DNA of 22,648 bases from positions 1-22,648 of IMG/VR virus record IMGVR_UViG_3300045999_009805; one strand, written 5' to 3'. Positions 6,171-13,787 of this stretch are shown here, piece by piece; the stretch's first letter is position 1; each line of letters begins with the position of its first letter. The stretch comes from a virus. The notes beneath the pieces were generated by a model. That model saw only the letters and a list, made by a program, of their open reading frames with translations. It was not told the DNA's origin and ran no database searches. The position numbers and the translations under genes are program-made.

Positions 6171-6662
6171 ATGTCTTCTTATTACGGTACTGGGCCTGAT
6201 ATTGATGACATTTCAGATGCCATGCGCAGTGGCAGGTACTATGCTGCGGAAGATAGCCCAAATCCCCTTGCTCCTGGCTCAAACATTGGTGATCCAGATG
6301 AAGAACGTAGGGGTGGTGGATTTGGCGAGGCTCTTGTAAAAGGTCTTGATTTTCTGAACAAATACACTGAGAAAAATTTCGGTCAAAGCGGAAAATATAC
6401 GCAAGCTGCTCAAGATGCAGCACAGCGTCGTCGCGAAAGTAGCAGCCCCTACGGAACAAAAGAAGTATTTGATAACTTTGCTATTTACACCCCGCCACTA
6501 CCTCAAATGGGTGCTCAAACAGCATCAGGCAGTAGTGGTAGCGGTTTGTTTAAGGATATAGGCGGACTTGCTGGAAGTCTTGGAGCTGCGGCGGGTGTAT
6601 TTGGTCCTCTTGGAGTACCAATTGGTATGGGTGTTGGTTCACTTATCGATAGGTTTGCTTAA
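6171..6662 (+). CDS. Gly-rich virion-type protein with hydrophobic C-terminus, 163 aa
   Basis: Starts at ATG 6171, six bases after the previous stop. The N-terminal half is polar and acidic (YYGTGPDIDDISDAM; DPDEERRGGGFGEALVKGLDFL). The final 40 residues are Gly-rich and hydrophobic (GGLAGSLGAAAGVFGPLGV, then IGMGVGSLIDRF), a likely membrane-interacting tail. No known domain is seen. Its short spacing to both sides marks it as part of the same operon. Confidence 0.65.
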   Translation: MSSYYGTGPDIDDISDAMRSGRYYAAEDSPNPLAPGSNIGDPDEERRGGGFGEALVKGLDFLNKYTEKNFGQSGKYTQAAQDAAQRRRESSSPYGTKEVFDNFAIYTPPLPQMGAQTASGSSGSGLFKDIGGLAGSLGAAAGVFGPLGVPIGMGVGSLIDRFA

Positions 6663-6706
6663 TTTGATTTACAACCTATAAAATAAAAGACAAAGAGTAA
6701 AGAATT

Positions 6707-7426
6707 ATGTTGCTGCCACTTATCGGCGCCGCCACTGGGGGCTACACAGCATATCAGAAGAGTGGTGGCAACCTAGGTGCTACCGCACTTGGAGCAGGTT
6801 TAGGTGCACTTGCCCCAGGGGCTTTCCGCATGGCGGGAACTGCCCTGGCAGGCACCCCTGTTGGCGCAGCAGGCTTGTCCGCGTTAAACCAAGCTTTAGG
6901 TAAAGTTGGAGTTGAAGCCACCGCCAAAGGAATTGGTAATATCGCTGCTCTTGGCGGTACCACACTCCTTGGCGGACTTCCTGGTACTCTCGCAGCCTCT
7001 GCTGCTCCTGTCGCCTCACGAGGAGCTGGCGGTGCAGCTAATTTAGCTGTATCGGCAAGTCAGCCTGGCCAAGCAATCTATGACGCAGGTGGTGCTGTCC
7101 CGCAGACACCATATCGCCAAACGCCTTATGATTCGCTTTCAGTTGCCGATCCCAGTGGTCAAATCGGCGCCGCTCGTCTTAACGAATTGTTAATGCAAGA
7201 TGTGCAGCTCGCTGGCATCCGTAAACTGATGCCCGAACTGTTTAAATCCGCTGAAGCACGTTCTAAGACTGAGTTCCAACGTCAGATGGCTGCCGCTGGC
7301 ATCCGGCAGAACATTGCAACTGCTGCAAACATGTTAGAGCGTAGCCAGCAAGCAGCGCAGCAAATGGGTCAGACCGCTGCCCAGCAAATGGGTAACGCTC
7401 TTACCAGTCAGTATCAGTATTCGTAA
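6707..7426 (+). CDS. Gly/Ala-rich virion-type protein, 239 aa
   Basis: Starts at ATG 6707 (AAAGAG 11 bases upstream, a weak site). Residues 1-115 are almost entirely Gly, Ala, Leu and Thr, with several hydrophobic segments (MLLPLIGAATGGYTAY; GATALGAGLGALAPGA; LGGTTLLGGLPGTLAASAAP). Residues 150-239 are a polar, Gln- and Ala-rich helical region ending in repeated QQMG motifs (AAQQMGQTAAQQMG). It shares this two-part design with its neighbours. No family is recognised. A membrane-active virion protein is a reasonable guess but only that. Confidence 0.7.
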   Translation: MLLPLIGAATGGYTAYQKSGGNLGATALGAGLGALAPGAFRMAGTALAGTPVGAAGLSALNQALGKVGVEATAKGIGNIAALGGTTLLGGLPGTLAASAAPVASRGAGGAANLAVSASQPGQAIYDAGGAVPQTPYRQTPYDSLSVADPSGQIGAARLNELLMQDVQLAGIRKLMPELFKSAEARSKTEFQRQMAAAGIRQNIATAANMLERSQQAAQQMGQTAAQQMGNALTSQYQYS

Positions 7427-7427
7427 G

Positions 7428-8006
7428 ATGTTCAACCCCAACGCGTCCTTCTACCAGTTACCTAAAACTGGTACATTCTCATATCAACCGTTCGCCGTTG
7501 GGGCCGACTATAAGTTTCCAGATTATTTTAGCTCTGTCTTTAAACCGACAGAAGCTCAAATACAAGCAAAAGGCGTAAACCTCACATCCGGCGGGAGGGA
7601 TCAGCCTGCGTTTGAATATCAGTCAAAAAGTGGTGCTGTACCAGGTATCGATCCAACTATTCAACAGTGGATTGATTTTACTCGCGCCATTTCTCCGATT
7701 CGTATGCAAGAACAGGCTCAAGCGGCCCAGCTTAGCCAGCAACTAACAGAGCAGCAGTTAGCTTCTGCGTATCCATTTTTGAGTCAAGCTGCACGTGAGG
7801 CTACCGAGCGTAACTTACTGGCTAGTCAGACCTATGCTGATTTCAAAGAGCGGCTTCCCTCCAGCATGCAAAATATTGCTGCATCTCAACAGGCACAGGC
7901 TGGTGCTGCCGCCTCAGGTGAAGCCGGAATGATTAACGCCTTGGCAAATTTGCAGAACGCGCAGAGGCGGATGAATTATCGTGGCAGCACTTTTGCCGTT
8001 GGTTGA
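7428..8006 (+). CDS. Gln/Ala-rich virion-type protein, 192 aa
   Basis: ATG 7428 lies one base after the previous stop, so translation is probably coupled. The N-terminal 80 residues are aromatic-rich and polar (NASFYQLPKTGTFSYQPF; DYKFPDYFSSVF). From about residue 85 the protein is helical and rich in Gln and Ala (RMQEQAQAAQLSQQLTEQQL; MQNIAASQQAQAGAAASG). It ends NYRGSTFAVG. No known motif is visible. It is the last gene of the tightly packed block before the SET gene. Confidence 0.7.
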   Translation: MFNPNASFYQLPKTGTFSYQPFAVGADYKFPDYFSSVFKPTEAQIQAKGVNLTSGGRDQPAFEYQSKSGAVPGIDPTIQQWIDFTRAISPIRMQEQAQAAQLSQQLTEQQLASAYPFLSQAAREATERNLLASQTYADFKERLPSSMQNIAASQQAQAGAAASGEAGMINALANLQNAQRRMNYRGSTFAVG

Positions 8007-8057
8007 TTTGCAACTGTATTCAGAAGCGGTAAGTTAGGGCATCTTGAGTTACAGGTC

Positions 8058-8459
8058 GTGTACGCGTCCCTATTTTTGATGCCCGTTGAAGAGCTGTTCA
8101 AAAGCAACAAAATTTGTGTGCGGCGCTCTGAAATTCATCGTTGGGGCGTGTTTGCCTTGGAGCCGATTAAAAAATTTGAGGTAATAGAAGAATCTCCGTA
8201 TATCTCCATTACTTTTGAAGAGCTCGGTAATGCACCTTCTTGCAAGCCCTATGCTTATTGGTTAGAAGATGATCGCAGCTTGATTGGAATGGGGTATGCC
8301 GGTCTTTACAATCACTGTTTCGACTCCAACGTTGATTATCAAGTGGATAAAGTTAGTGAGTTGATTCGTCATTATGCCACAAAAGATATTGCAGAGGGAG
8401 AAGAGCTGCTCCTCAACTACGGTAAAGACAACGTCAAATCTATTGAGAATTTGAAGTAA
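8058..8459 (+). CDS. SET-domain protein (putative protein lysine methyltransferase)
   Basis: A 133-aa protein; start taken as GTG 8058 (CAGG upstream), with ATG 8079 as alternative. SET-domain landmarks appear in order. SEIHRWGVFA (24-33) matches the S.I.G.GvFA opening. GYAGLYNHCFDSN (79-91) corresponds to the NH(S/C)..pN cofactor-pocket motif. IRHYATKDIAEGEELLLNYG (103-122) corresponds to the a.rdI..GEEl..dYg ending with its Tyr. SET enzymes transfer methyl groups from S-adenosylmethionine to protein lysines. The length suits a minimal SET domain without pre- or post-SET parts. The target is unknown; a virion or host protein is possible. It sits between two virion-type genes, but its codon use is ordinary for the block. 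The fold call is good; activity is unproven. Confidence 0.8.
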   Translation: MYASLFLMPVEELFKSNKICVRRSEIHRWGVFALEPIKKFEVIEESPYISITFEELGNAPSCKPYAYWLEDDRSLIGMGYAGLYNHCFDSNVDYQVDKVSELIRHYATKDIAEGEELLLNYGKDNVKSIENLK

Positions 8460-8571
8460 GTATAATGTAATCACAGAAATTTTAATCTTCCTACTTTGAC
8501 GTGTGTCGCTTTGAGTAGGTCAATTAAACTGGAATCAACAAGCTATCCACTTAGTCTAAGGAGTTAAAAGA

Positions 8572-11478
8572 ATGGGCGGCGGAATGGGCGGCGACGGCGG
8601 AATGGGCGGCGGCGGTGGCGGCGGCGGTGCAATGGGTGGTGGCGGTGGCGGCGGATCAGCAGGTGGCGGTGGCAGTAGCGGCAGTGCAATGGGCGGTGGC
8701 GGCGGCGGTGGAGCAGCAGGTGGCGGCGGTGCAATGGGTGGTGGTGGCGGAATGGTCCAAGCGGTTGTTCCGCCGCCACCGATCATTGGAATGGGTGGTG
8801 GCGCAGTATCCCGACCGACTGTTCAACCGACGCCGAGCATTGGAATGGGTGGTAGCCGTATGGCCGGAGATGCTGTACAGCAAATCGTAGGAACTGGCAA
8901 AATTTCTGGTCAAGATATCCGAGATCTCCGTGATGCAGGGATTAGTAACCAAAGAATTGGAAATTTAATCGAGAATCGTGGGGCTGGTAATAATGCATCT
9001 ACCGTAGCCAATCAATTTGGAATAAATATTCCAGGTAGTGGAATGGGCGGTGGGATGAGTGGTGGAGCAGCAGGTAGTGGAGCAGCAGGCGGTGGGGCAG
9101 CAGGTGGTGGAGGAGGTGGCGGCGGAGCAGCGGGCAGCAACATTGTCACAAATATCCCAACTCAAAGTCTCGATTTACAAACACTTCTTTCTGCTCTTAA
9201 CACGCAGCAAAGTCAACAAGATCTTCTTTTTGCATCTCAACTAGATAGACAAAATTCTGAATACTTTACTGGGCAAAGTCTGCGCCAGATTGAGGCGCTT
9301 GGCGCAGAGAATCGCCTAACAGAAAGGGTTCAAGGTGAAGAGCAACGTGCTGGGTTTGCCGCACAAGGTGCGCAACAGCGTCTAGGAATCGAAGCCACTG
9401 GGGCGCAAGAACGCAAAACACAGCAAGAACGCTTTATTGGTGAGGCAGGCCTTATTGGTGCACGCGGTTTTGAAGAACGCCTAGGAATTGAAACGACAGG
9501 AGCTCAGCAGCGCCTCACACAAGCTGATTTATTAGCTGGACAAAGAGAGCAAATTATTGAAACAGGAGCTCAGCAGCGCCTGACACAAGAAGAGCTCCTT
9601 GCGGGTCAAGAACGGCAAATTGGATTAACTGGAGCACAAGAACGTCAGACGCAAACAGAACGTTTTGCTGGTGAAACAGGACTTATTGGTGCACGCGGCA
9701 TCGAAGAACGTCTTGGGATTGAGACCACTGGAGCACAACAACGTCGAACACAAGAAGAGCTCCTTGCTGGACAAGAACGGCAGATTGGTTTAACTGGCCG
9801 AGAACAGCGGGCCACTCAAGCTGAACTTCTTGCCGGACAAGAACGACAAATTGATTTAACTGGAGCACAAGAACGTCAAACCCAGCAAGAACGTTTTGCG
9901 GGTGAGACAGGACTTATTGGTGCACGTGGGATTCAAGAACGTCTTGGGATTGAAACCACTGGGGCGCAACAGCGCCTAGGAATTGAAGCTACTGGAGCAC
10001 AGGAACGTCAAACCCAGCAAGAACGTTTTGCTGGCGAAACAGGACTTATTGGCGCACGCGGAATTCAAGAACGTCTAGGCATCGAATCCACTGGTTTACA
10101 ACAGCGTTTAGGTATTGAAGCTGCTGGTTTACAGGAACGTCAGACACAGACAGAGCGTTTTGCAGGTGAAACAGGGCTTGCTCGTATTCGCGGTGAAGAA
10201 GAGCGGCGTGGGATTGAGACTACCGGAGAACAACAACGCCGGACACAAGCCGATTTACTTACAGGTCAAGAACGGCAGATTGGTTTAACCGGCGAACAGC
10301 AGCGTCTTGGGATTGCAGCTACAGGCCGTGAAGAAAGAGCTACACAGCAAGAACGTTTTGCAGGTGAAACAGGTTTAACTCGTGTTCGCGGTGAAGAAGA
10401 GCGTGCAGGAATTGCGGCCACTGGCCGAGAGCAACGCGCCACACAGGCAGAACTGCTTGCTGGACAAGAGCGACAAATTGGGCTAACCGGACGTGAAGAA
10501 CGCCTAGGTATTGCAGCACGTGGACTTGAAGAGCGTTTAGGTATCGCTACTACTGGGCAAGAACAACGTGCTACTCAAGCCGAACTTCTTGCCGGACAAG
10601 AACGGCAGATAGGCTTAACAGGCCGAGAGCAGCGGGCCACTCAAGCTGAACTTCTTGCTGGACAGGAACGGCAGATTGGTTTAACTGGACGAGAGCAACG
10701 TGCTACCCAAGCTGAACTTCTTGCCGGACAAGAGCGACAGATCGGTCTAACCGGACAAGAAGAACGTCTGGGCATTGCAGCACGTGGACTTGAAGAGCGT
10801 TTAGGTATTACCACTACAGGCCGAGAACAGCGGGCCACTCAAGCTGAACTTCTTGCCGGACAAGAACGTCAGATTGGTTTAACCGGTGAGCAACAACGAC
10901 TCGGAATTGCAGCTACTGGAGCACAAGAACGTCAGACACAAACAGAACGTTTTGCTGGTGAAACAGGACTTATTGGTGCACGTGGAGTTCAAGAACGTCT
11001 AGGCATTGAAACGACAGGAGCTCAACAGCGGCAAACACAAGCTGATTTACTTGCCGGACAAGAACGTCAGATTGGCTTGACGGGAGAGCAACAGCGACTC
11101 GGAATTGCAGCTACTGGCGCACAAGAACGTCAGACGCAAACAGAACGTTTTGCTGGTGAAACAGGACTTATTGGTGCACGCGGTGTTGAAGAGCGCCTAG
11201 GCATCGAAACTACTGGAGCTCAACAGCGGCAAACACAAGCTGATTTACTTGCCGGACAAGAACGTCAGATTGGCTTGACGGGAGAGCAAGAGCGTGCAAC
11301 ACAGCGTGAACGGTTCGCTGGCGAAACAGGTCTCACTCGTGCTCGCGGCGAAGAAGAGCGTGCTGGAATTCGTGAAACCGGCAGTGAGCAGCGGCAAACC
11401 GGCTTGCAGCAAGAGATGTTCAGGCGCTATAAAGAAGAGCGTGATTATGAGCAGGCTCAGCGCCAGTACCGAGTATGA
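8572..11478 (+). CDS. Giant repeat protein: Gly-rich blocks plus hendecad-like repeats
   Basis: A 968-aa protein starting at ATG 8572 with a strong AAGGAG site. Residues 1-61 are nearly all Gly with Met, Ala and Ser. About 62-95 are Pro/Gly. About 96-152 look like a small helical domain (GKISGQDIRDLRDAGISNQR). A second Gly/Ala block spans about 155-190. From about residue 245 to 950 the protein is a repeat array built from GREQRATQAELLA + GQERQIGLT (22 residues) and 33-residue units such as GAQERQTQTERFA + GETGLIGARGIEERLGIETT. All are multiples of 11. Roughly a dozen AGQERQIGLT-type and eight ERFAGETGL segments occur. Eleven-residue periodicity with Gln, Arg and Glu suggests a long helical or coiled-coil rod. 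A fibre, tail-spike stem or internal rod is inferred; no catalytic motif is seen. Confidence 0.8.
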   Translation: MGGGMGGDGGMGGGGGGGGAMGGGGGGGSAGGGGSSGSAMGGGGGGGAAGGGGAMGGGGGMVQAVVPPPPIIGMGGGAVSRPTVQPTPSIGMGGSRMAGDAVQQIVGTGKISGQDIRDLRDAGISNQRIGNLIENRGAGNNASTVANQFGINIPGSGMGGGMSGGAAGSGAAGGGAAGGGGGGGGAAGSNIVTNIPTQSLDLQTLLSALNTQQSQQDLLFASQLDRQNSEYFTGQSLRQIEALGAENRLTERVQGEEQRAGFAAQGAQQRLGIEATGAQERKTQQERFIGEAGLIGARGFEERLGIETTGAQQRLTQADLLAGQREQIIETGAQQRLTQEELLAGQERQIGLTGAQERQTQTERFAGETGLIGARGIEERLGIETTGAQQRRTQEELLAGQERQIGLTGREQRATQAELLAGQERQIDLTGAQERQTQQERFAGETGLIGARGIQERLGIETTGAQQRLGIEATGAQERQTQQERFAGETGLIGARGIQERLGIESTGLQQRLGIEAAGLQERQTQTERFAGETGLARIRGEEERRGIETTGEQQRRTQADLLTGQERQIGLTGEQQRLGIAATGREERATQQERFAGETGLTRVRGEEERAGIAATGREQRATQAELLAGQERQIGLTGREERLGIAARGLEERLGIATTGQEQRATQAELLAGQERQIGLTGREQRATQAELLAGQERQIGLTGREQRATQAELLAGQERQIGLTGQEERLGIAARGLEERLGITTTGREQRATQAELLAGQERQIGLTGEQQRLGIAATGAQERQTQTERFAGETGLIGARGVQERLGIETTGAQQRQTQADLLAGQERQIGLTGEQQRLGIAATGAQERQTQTERFAGETGLIGARGVEERLGIETTGAQQRQTQADLLAGQERQIGLTGEQERATQRERFAGETGLTRARGEEERAGIRETGSEQRQTGLQQEMFRRYKEERDYEQAQRQYRV
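9307..11422 (+). repeat. Coding tandem repeat array inside the 968-aa gene
   Basis: Imperfect direct repeats of 33, 66 and 99 bp run through about 2.1 kb. Some blocks are nearly identical at DNA level, for example CTTGCCGGACAAGAACG-type segments around 10590, 10720, 10860, 11060 and 11250. The array could expand or contract by recombination and may be collapsed in short-read assemblies. Confidence 0.85.
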
Positions 11479-11960
11479 TTTCGTGGCTTGAAACCCTAAC
11501 CGATAAAGATCGGGAGGTTTTTCTTAACTTCTGCAAAAGGACGAACTCACCCGTTCAGATGTACCTGTATGCCAGATTTCTTGGTTTTACAGGAGGCATT
11601 ATTGAGTGCGACGAATGGGCAAATCGCAAGCATAAAAAACGCGATTTCAGTGCTCTATTGGAGGACGAGATCGATTCTATGCAACAGGATATTTTAAAAT
11701 TACGCGAAGCCATTGACATGGGGATGGTTAAGCAAGATATGGGCACTGCTCGAATTGCTATGTTGCAGAAGGAATTACGCGGAACTATTAAACAACTAAG
11801 TGACGAGCGCGTCTTGTTAGATAAACAAGGTTTGATTCTCGCTGGTGCCGATAGAGCTTTGCGTGAAATGTTATCGATTTTCCGTGATGATCCTATTGAA
11901 GGGCCGCTCACTGAAGCCTCTATGGGCGTCTGGACTAAAATCCTACAAGAAGAGTCGTAA
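11475..11960 (+). CDS. Putative terminase small subunit, 161 aa
   Basis: Starts at ATG 11475, overlapping the previous stop by four bases (ATGA). The N-terminal part is compact and helical (LTDKDREVFLNFCKRTN; MYLYARFLGFTGGIIECDEW). A long charged helix of coiled-coil type follows, about 60-130 (LLEDEIDSMQQDILKLREAI; MLQKELRGTIKQLSDERVLL). A short C-terminal tail (GPLTEASMGVWTKILQEES) ends the protein. The size, the helix-rich N-terminus plus coiled coil, and the place immediately before the large terminase fit a small terminase, which recognises phage DNA for packaging. The call rests on context and layout, as I see no conserved signature. Confidence 0.6.
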   Translation: MISWLETLTDKDREVFLNFCKRTNSPVQMYLYARFLGFTGGIIECDEWANRKHKKRDFSALLEDEIDSMQQDILKLREAIDMGMVKQDMGTARIAMLQKELRGTIKQLSDERVLLDKQGLILAGADRALREMLSIFRDDPIEGPLTEASMGVWTKILQEES

Positions 11961-12001
11961 GCTGAGTGCGCTAAGCTACGGCTTAGTGATGTTGAAAGGA
12001 C

Positions 12002-13525
12002 GTGGCCGGGACAAGTCTTTATTCAGTTTATAGGCGTACGGCGCGAGCAGCAGCTCAAAAGCGAGTAGTTAAGCAAACTAGTAGCGTCGATATTGCGCGG
12101 GCACGTACGGATTTTGCTTATTTTTGTGATGTAGTTGGAGACAAACCGCCGGCAGCCCATCACCTTGAATGGCACAAGCACTTATGTACTGATGAAGACT
12201 CGGTCTGCCTAAAAGGTATTGCTGGCCCAAACATAGATATTCTTGCCCCACGTGGCAGCGCAAAATCCAGTGTTTTAGGTTTATTCACTGCCTGGACTAT
12301 TGGCGTGCACGCGCTGCATAAAATGCCGTTGAAGATCCTTTATATTTCGTACACAATTGATGTTGCACGCCCAAAAAGTGCAGCGATCAAAAGAATTATT
12401 GAAGAGAGTAAAACTTATAACGAAATTTTCCCAATGGTTAAAATTGCCAAAGGGATTAACTCTAACGAGTATTGGAGCATTGATTGGAAATTCGCTGGAA
12501 TTAAATCAACCGGTGAAGAGGAATTTACTGTTTGTTGTGCAGGCTTGAAAGGCGCTGTGACCTCTAAGCGTTCACATCTTTGTATTATTGACGACATCTG
12601 TAAATCTGCTGACGAAATTAAAAATAGAGATATTCGAACAGCAATGGAAGATAACTGGAATTCCGTTATTGTTCCAACTATGTTCGAAGGTGGTCGCGCT
12701 ATCTGCTTAGGTACACGCTTCCGGCATGATGATATGCACGGCACCACCTTTATTCCAGCTAACGATTGGGTCCAACTGGTGCAGTCGGCGATTGTCGTTG
12801 ATCAGGAAGGTGAAGAAATCTCCTATTGGCCCGACATGTGGTCTTTAGAATATCTGCAAGATCGACGACGACAAGCACCAATTGCTTTTAGTTTCCAGTA
12901 CCAGAACCAAATTGTACAAACTAGTGAGCTATCGCTCTCTCCTGACCTAATTGTGAAGGGCACAATTGCCACACAATTTGATGCTATGGGTGTCGGTGTC
13001 GATCTTTCTGCTGGTGTTCGAGAGCAAAATGATTACACCGCGTTCGTGATGGGTGGTCGCGTCAAAGATAAAATTCACATTATTGACTGTAAACGGATCC
13101 GCATTATGGGCAACCTAGAAAAGCTGGAAGCCCTTATGGAGATGATGGAGGAGTGGGGCGTCATCCATAAGGACGGCGGGCGCTATTTCCCCACCGGAAG
13201 TAATATTGATATCTGGTCAGAGGCTGTTGCCTACCAAGCCTCGTTAGAAGCTGATTTTAAACGAATCTGTCTTGGTGACCACGGACTTTATAATATGCAC
13301 TGGCATGCGGTCAAAGGTTTTCGGGGTGATAAGGTTGCACGCTTCCGCGGCATTATGGGTTTGTTCGAGCAGCGTAAGTTAATTTTCAATAAATATCGCC
13401 GGTTCGGGCCGTTAACAGACGAGATTATCAATTTTGGCGTTAGCTCCCATGACGACACAGTCGACGCATTGGTATGGCTTTGTAACGGCCTAATGACACG
13501 TGGCAAATTGGAGCTAGCGTTTTAA
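12002..13525 (+). CDS. terL: Terminase large subunit (packaging ATPase/nuclease)
   Basis: A 507-aa protein; the start is GTG 12002, the first possible start after an in-frame stop. AAAGGA lies almost directly before it, so the start is slightly unsure. The ATPase domain shows a Walker A-like APRGSAKSS (82-90), Walker B HLCIIDDI (192-199, Asp pair) and the coupling segment LGTRFRHDD (236-244). The nuclease domain shows GVDLSAG (332-338, metal-binding Asp334), followed by DYTAFVMGG and a late SSHDDTVDAL (481-490) supplying the second acidic site. This enzyme cuts the DNA concatemer and drives it into the prohead through the portal, powered by ATP. Length and motif order are normal for the family. 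It lies just upstream of the AbrB-like gene and the portal. Confidence 0.95.
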   Translation: MAGTSLYSVYRRTARAAAQKRVVKQTSSVDIARARTDFAYFCDVVGDKPPAAHHLEWHKHLCTDEDSVCLKGIAGPNIDILAPRGSAKSSVLGLFTAWTIGVHALHKMPLKILYISYTIDVARPKSAAIKRIIEESKTYNEIFPMVKIAKGINSNEYWSIDWKFAGIKSTGEEEFTVCCAGLKGAVTSKRSHLCIIDDICKSADEIKNRDIRTAMEDNWNSVIVPTMFEGGRAICLGTRFRHDDMHGTTFIPANDWVQLVQSAIVVDQEGEEISYWPDMWSLEYLQDRRRQAPIAFSFQYQNQIVQTSELSLSPDLIVKGTIATQFDAMGVGVDLSAGVREQNDYTAFVMGGRVKDKIHIIDCKRIRIMGNLEKLEALMEMMEEWGVIHKDGGRYFPTGSNIDIWSEAVAYQASLEADFKRICLGDHGLYNMHWHAVKGFRGDKVARFRGIMGLFEQRKLIFNKYRRFGPLTDEIINFGVSSHDDTVDALVWLCNGLMTRGKLELAF

Positions 13526-13584
13526 CTCTGGATATGAACAGAGATAAAGTATTTTGGATCTAAACTAAAAAGGTCCTATTCCCA

Positions 13585-13767
13585 ATGTCCACCAGCTATT
13601 ACACTCTAGAGCTTGAGCAGGATGCCTACGGCTCTGCCGTCATTCCTCTGCCAGACGAACTGTGTCACGACATGGCGCTCCAACCTAATGAGCGATTTGA
13701 AGTCGAAGTGGAGGATGACACCATCACGCTCAAACGCGTTGCTGCTGGCTACGATATTGAACAATAA
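13585..13767 (+). CDS. AbrB/SpoVT (MazE-like) domain protein, 60 aa
   Basis: ATG 13585 has AAAAAGG ten bases upstream. The whole protein is one small beta-rich domain: YTLELEQDAYGSAVIPLPDE, then LGLxPG-like MALQPNERFEVEVEDDTITL, then KRV. This is the swapped-hairpin AbrB/MazE pattern (polar strand, P-x-E-L, hydrophobic-x-x-hydrophobic-x-x-x-G/N-D/E, strand). Such proteins usually form dimers that bind DNA and act as regulators or antitoxins. No toxin gene is next to it, so a regulator, or a virion-adapted copy, is more likely than an antitoxin. Its position between terminase and portal is unusual. The call is from sequence pattern only. Confidence 0.7.
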   Translation: MSTSYYTLELEQDAYGSAVIPLPDELCHDMALQPNERFEVEVEDDTITLKRVAAGYDIEQ

Positions 13768-13787
13768 GCTGAATTCCCAGATTGACC

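Noticed and set aside
8556-8786. Pro-rich 76-aa minus-strand frame
   Set aside because: It is only the reverse complement of the poly-Gly coding segment.
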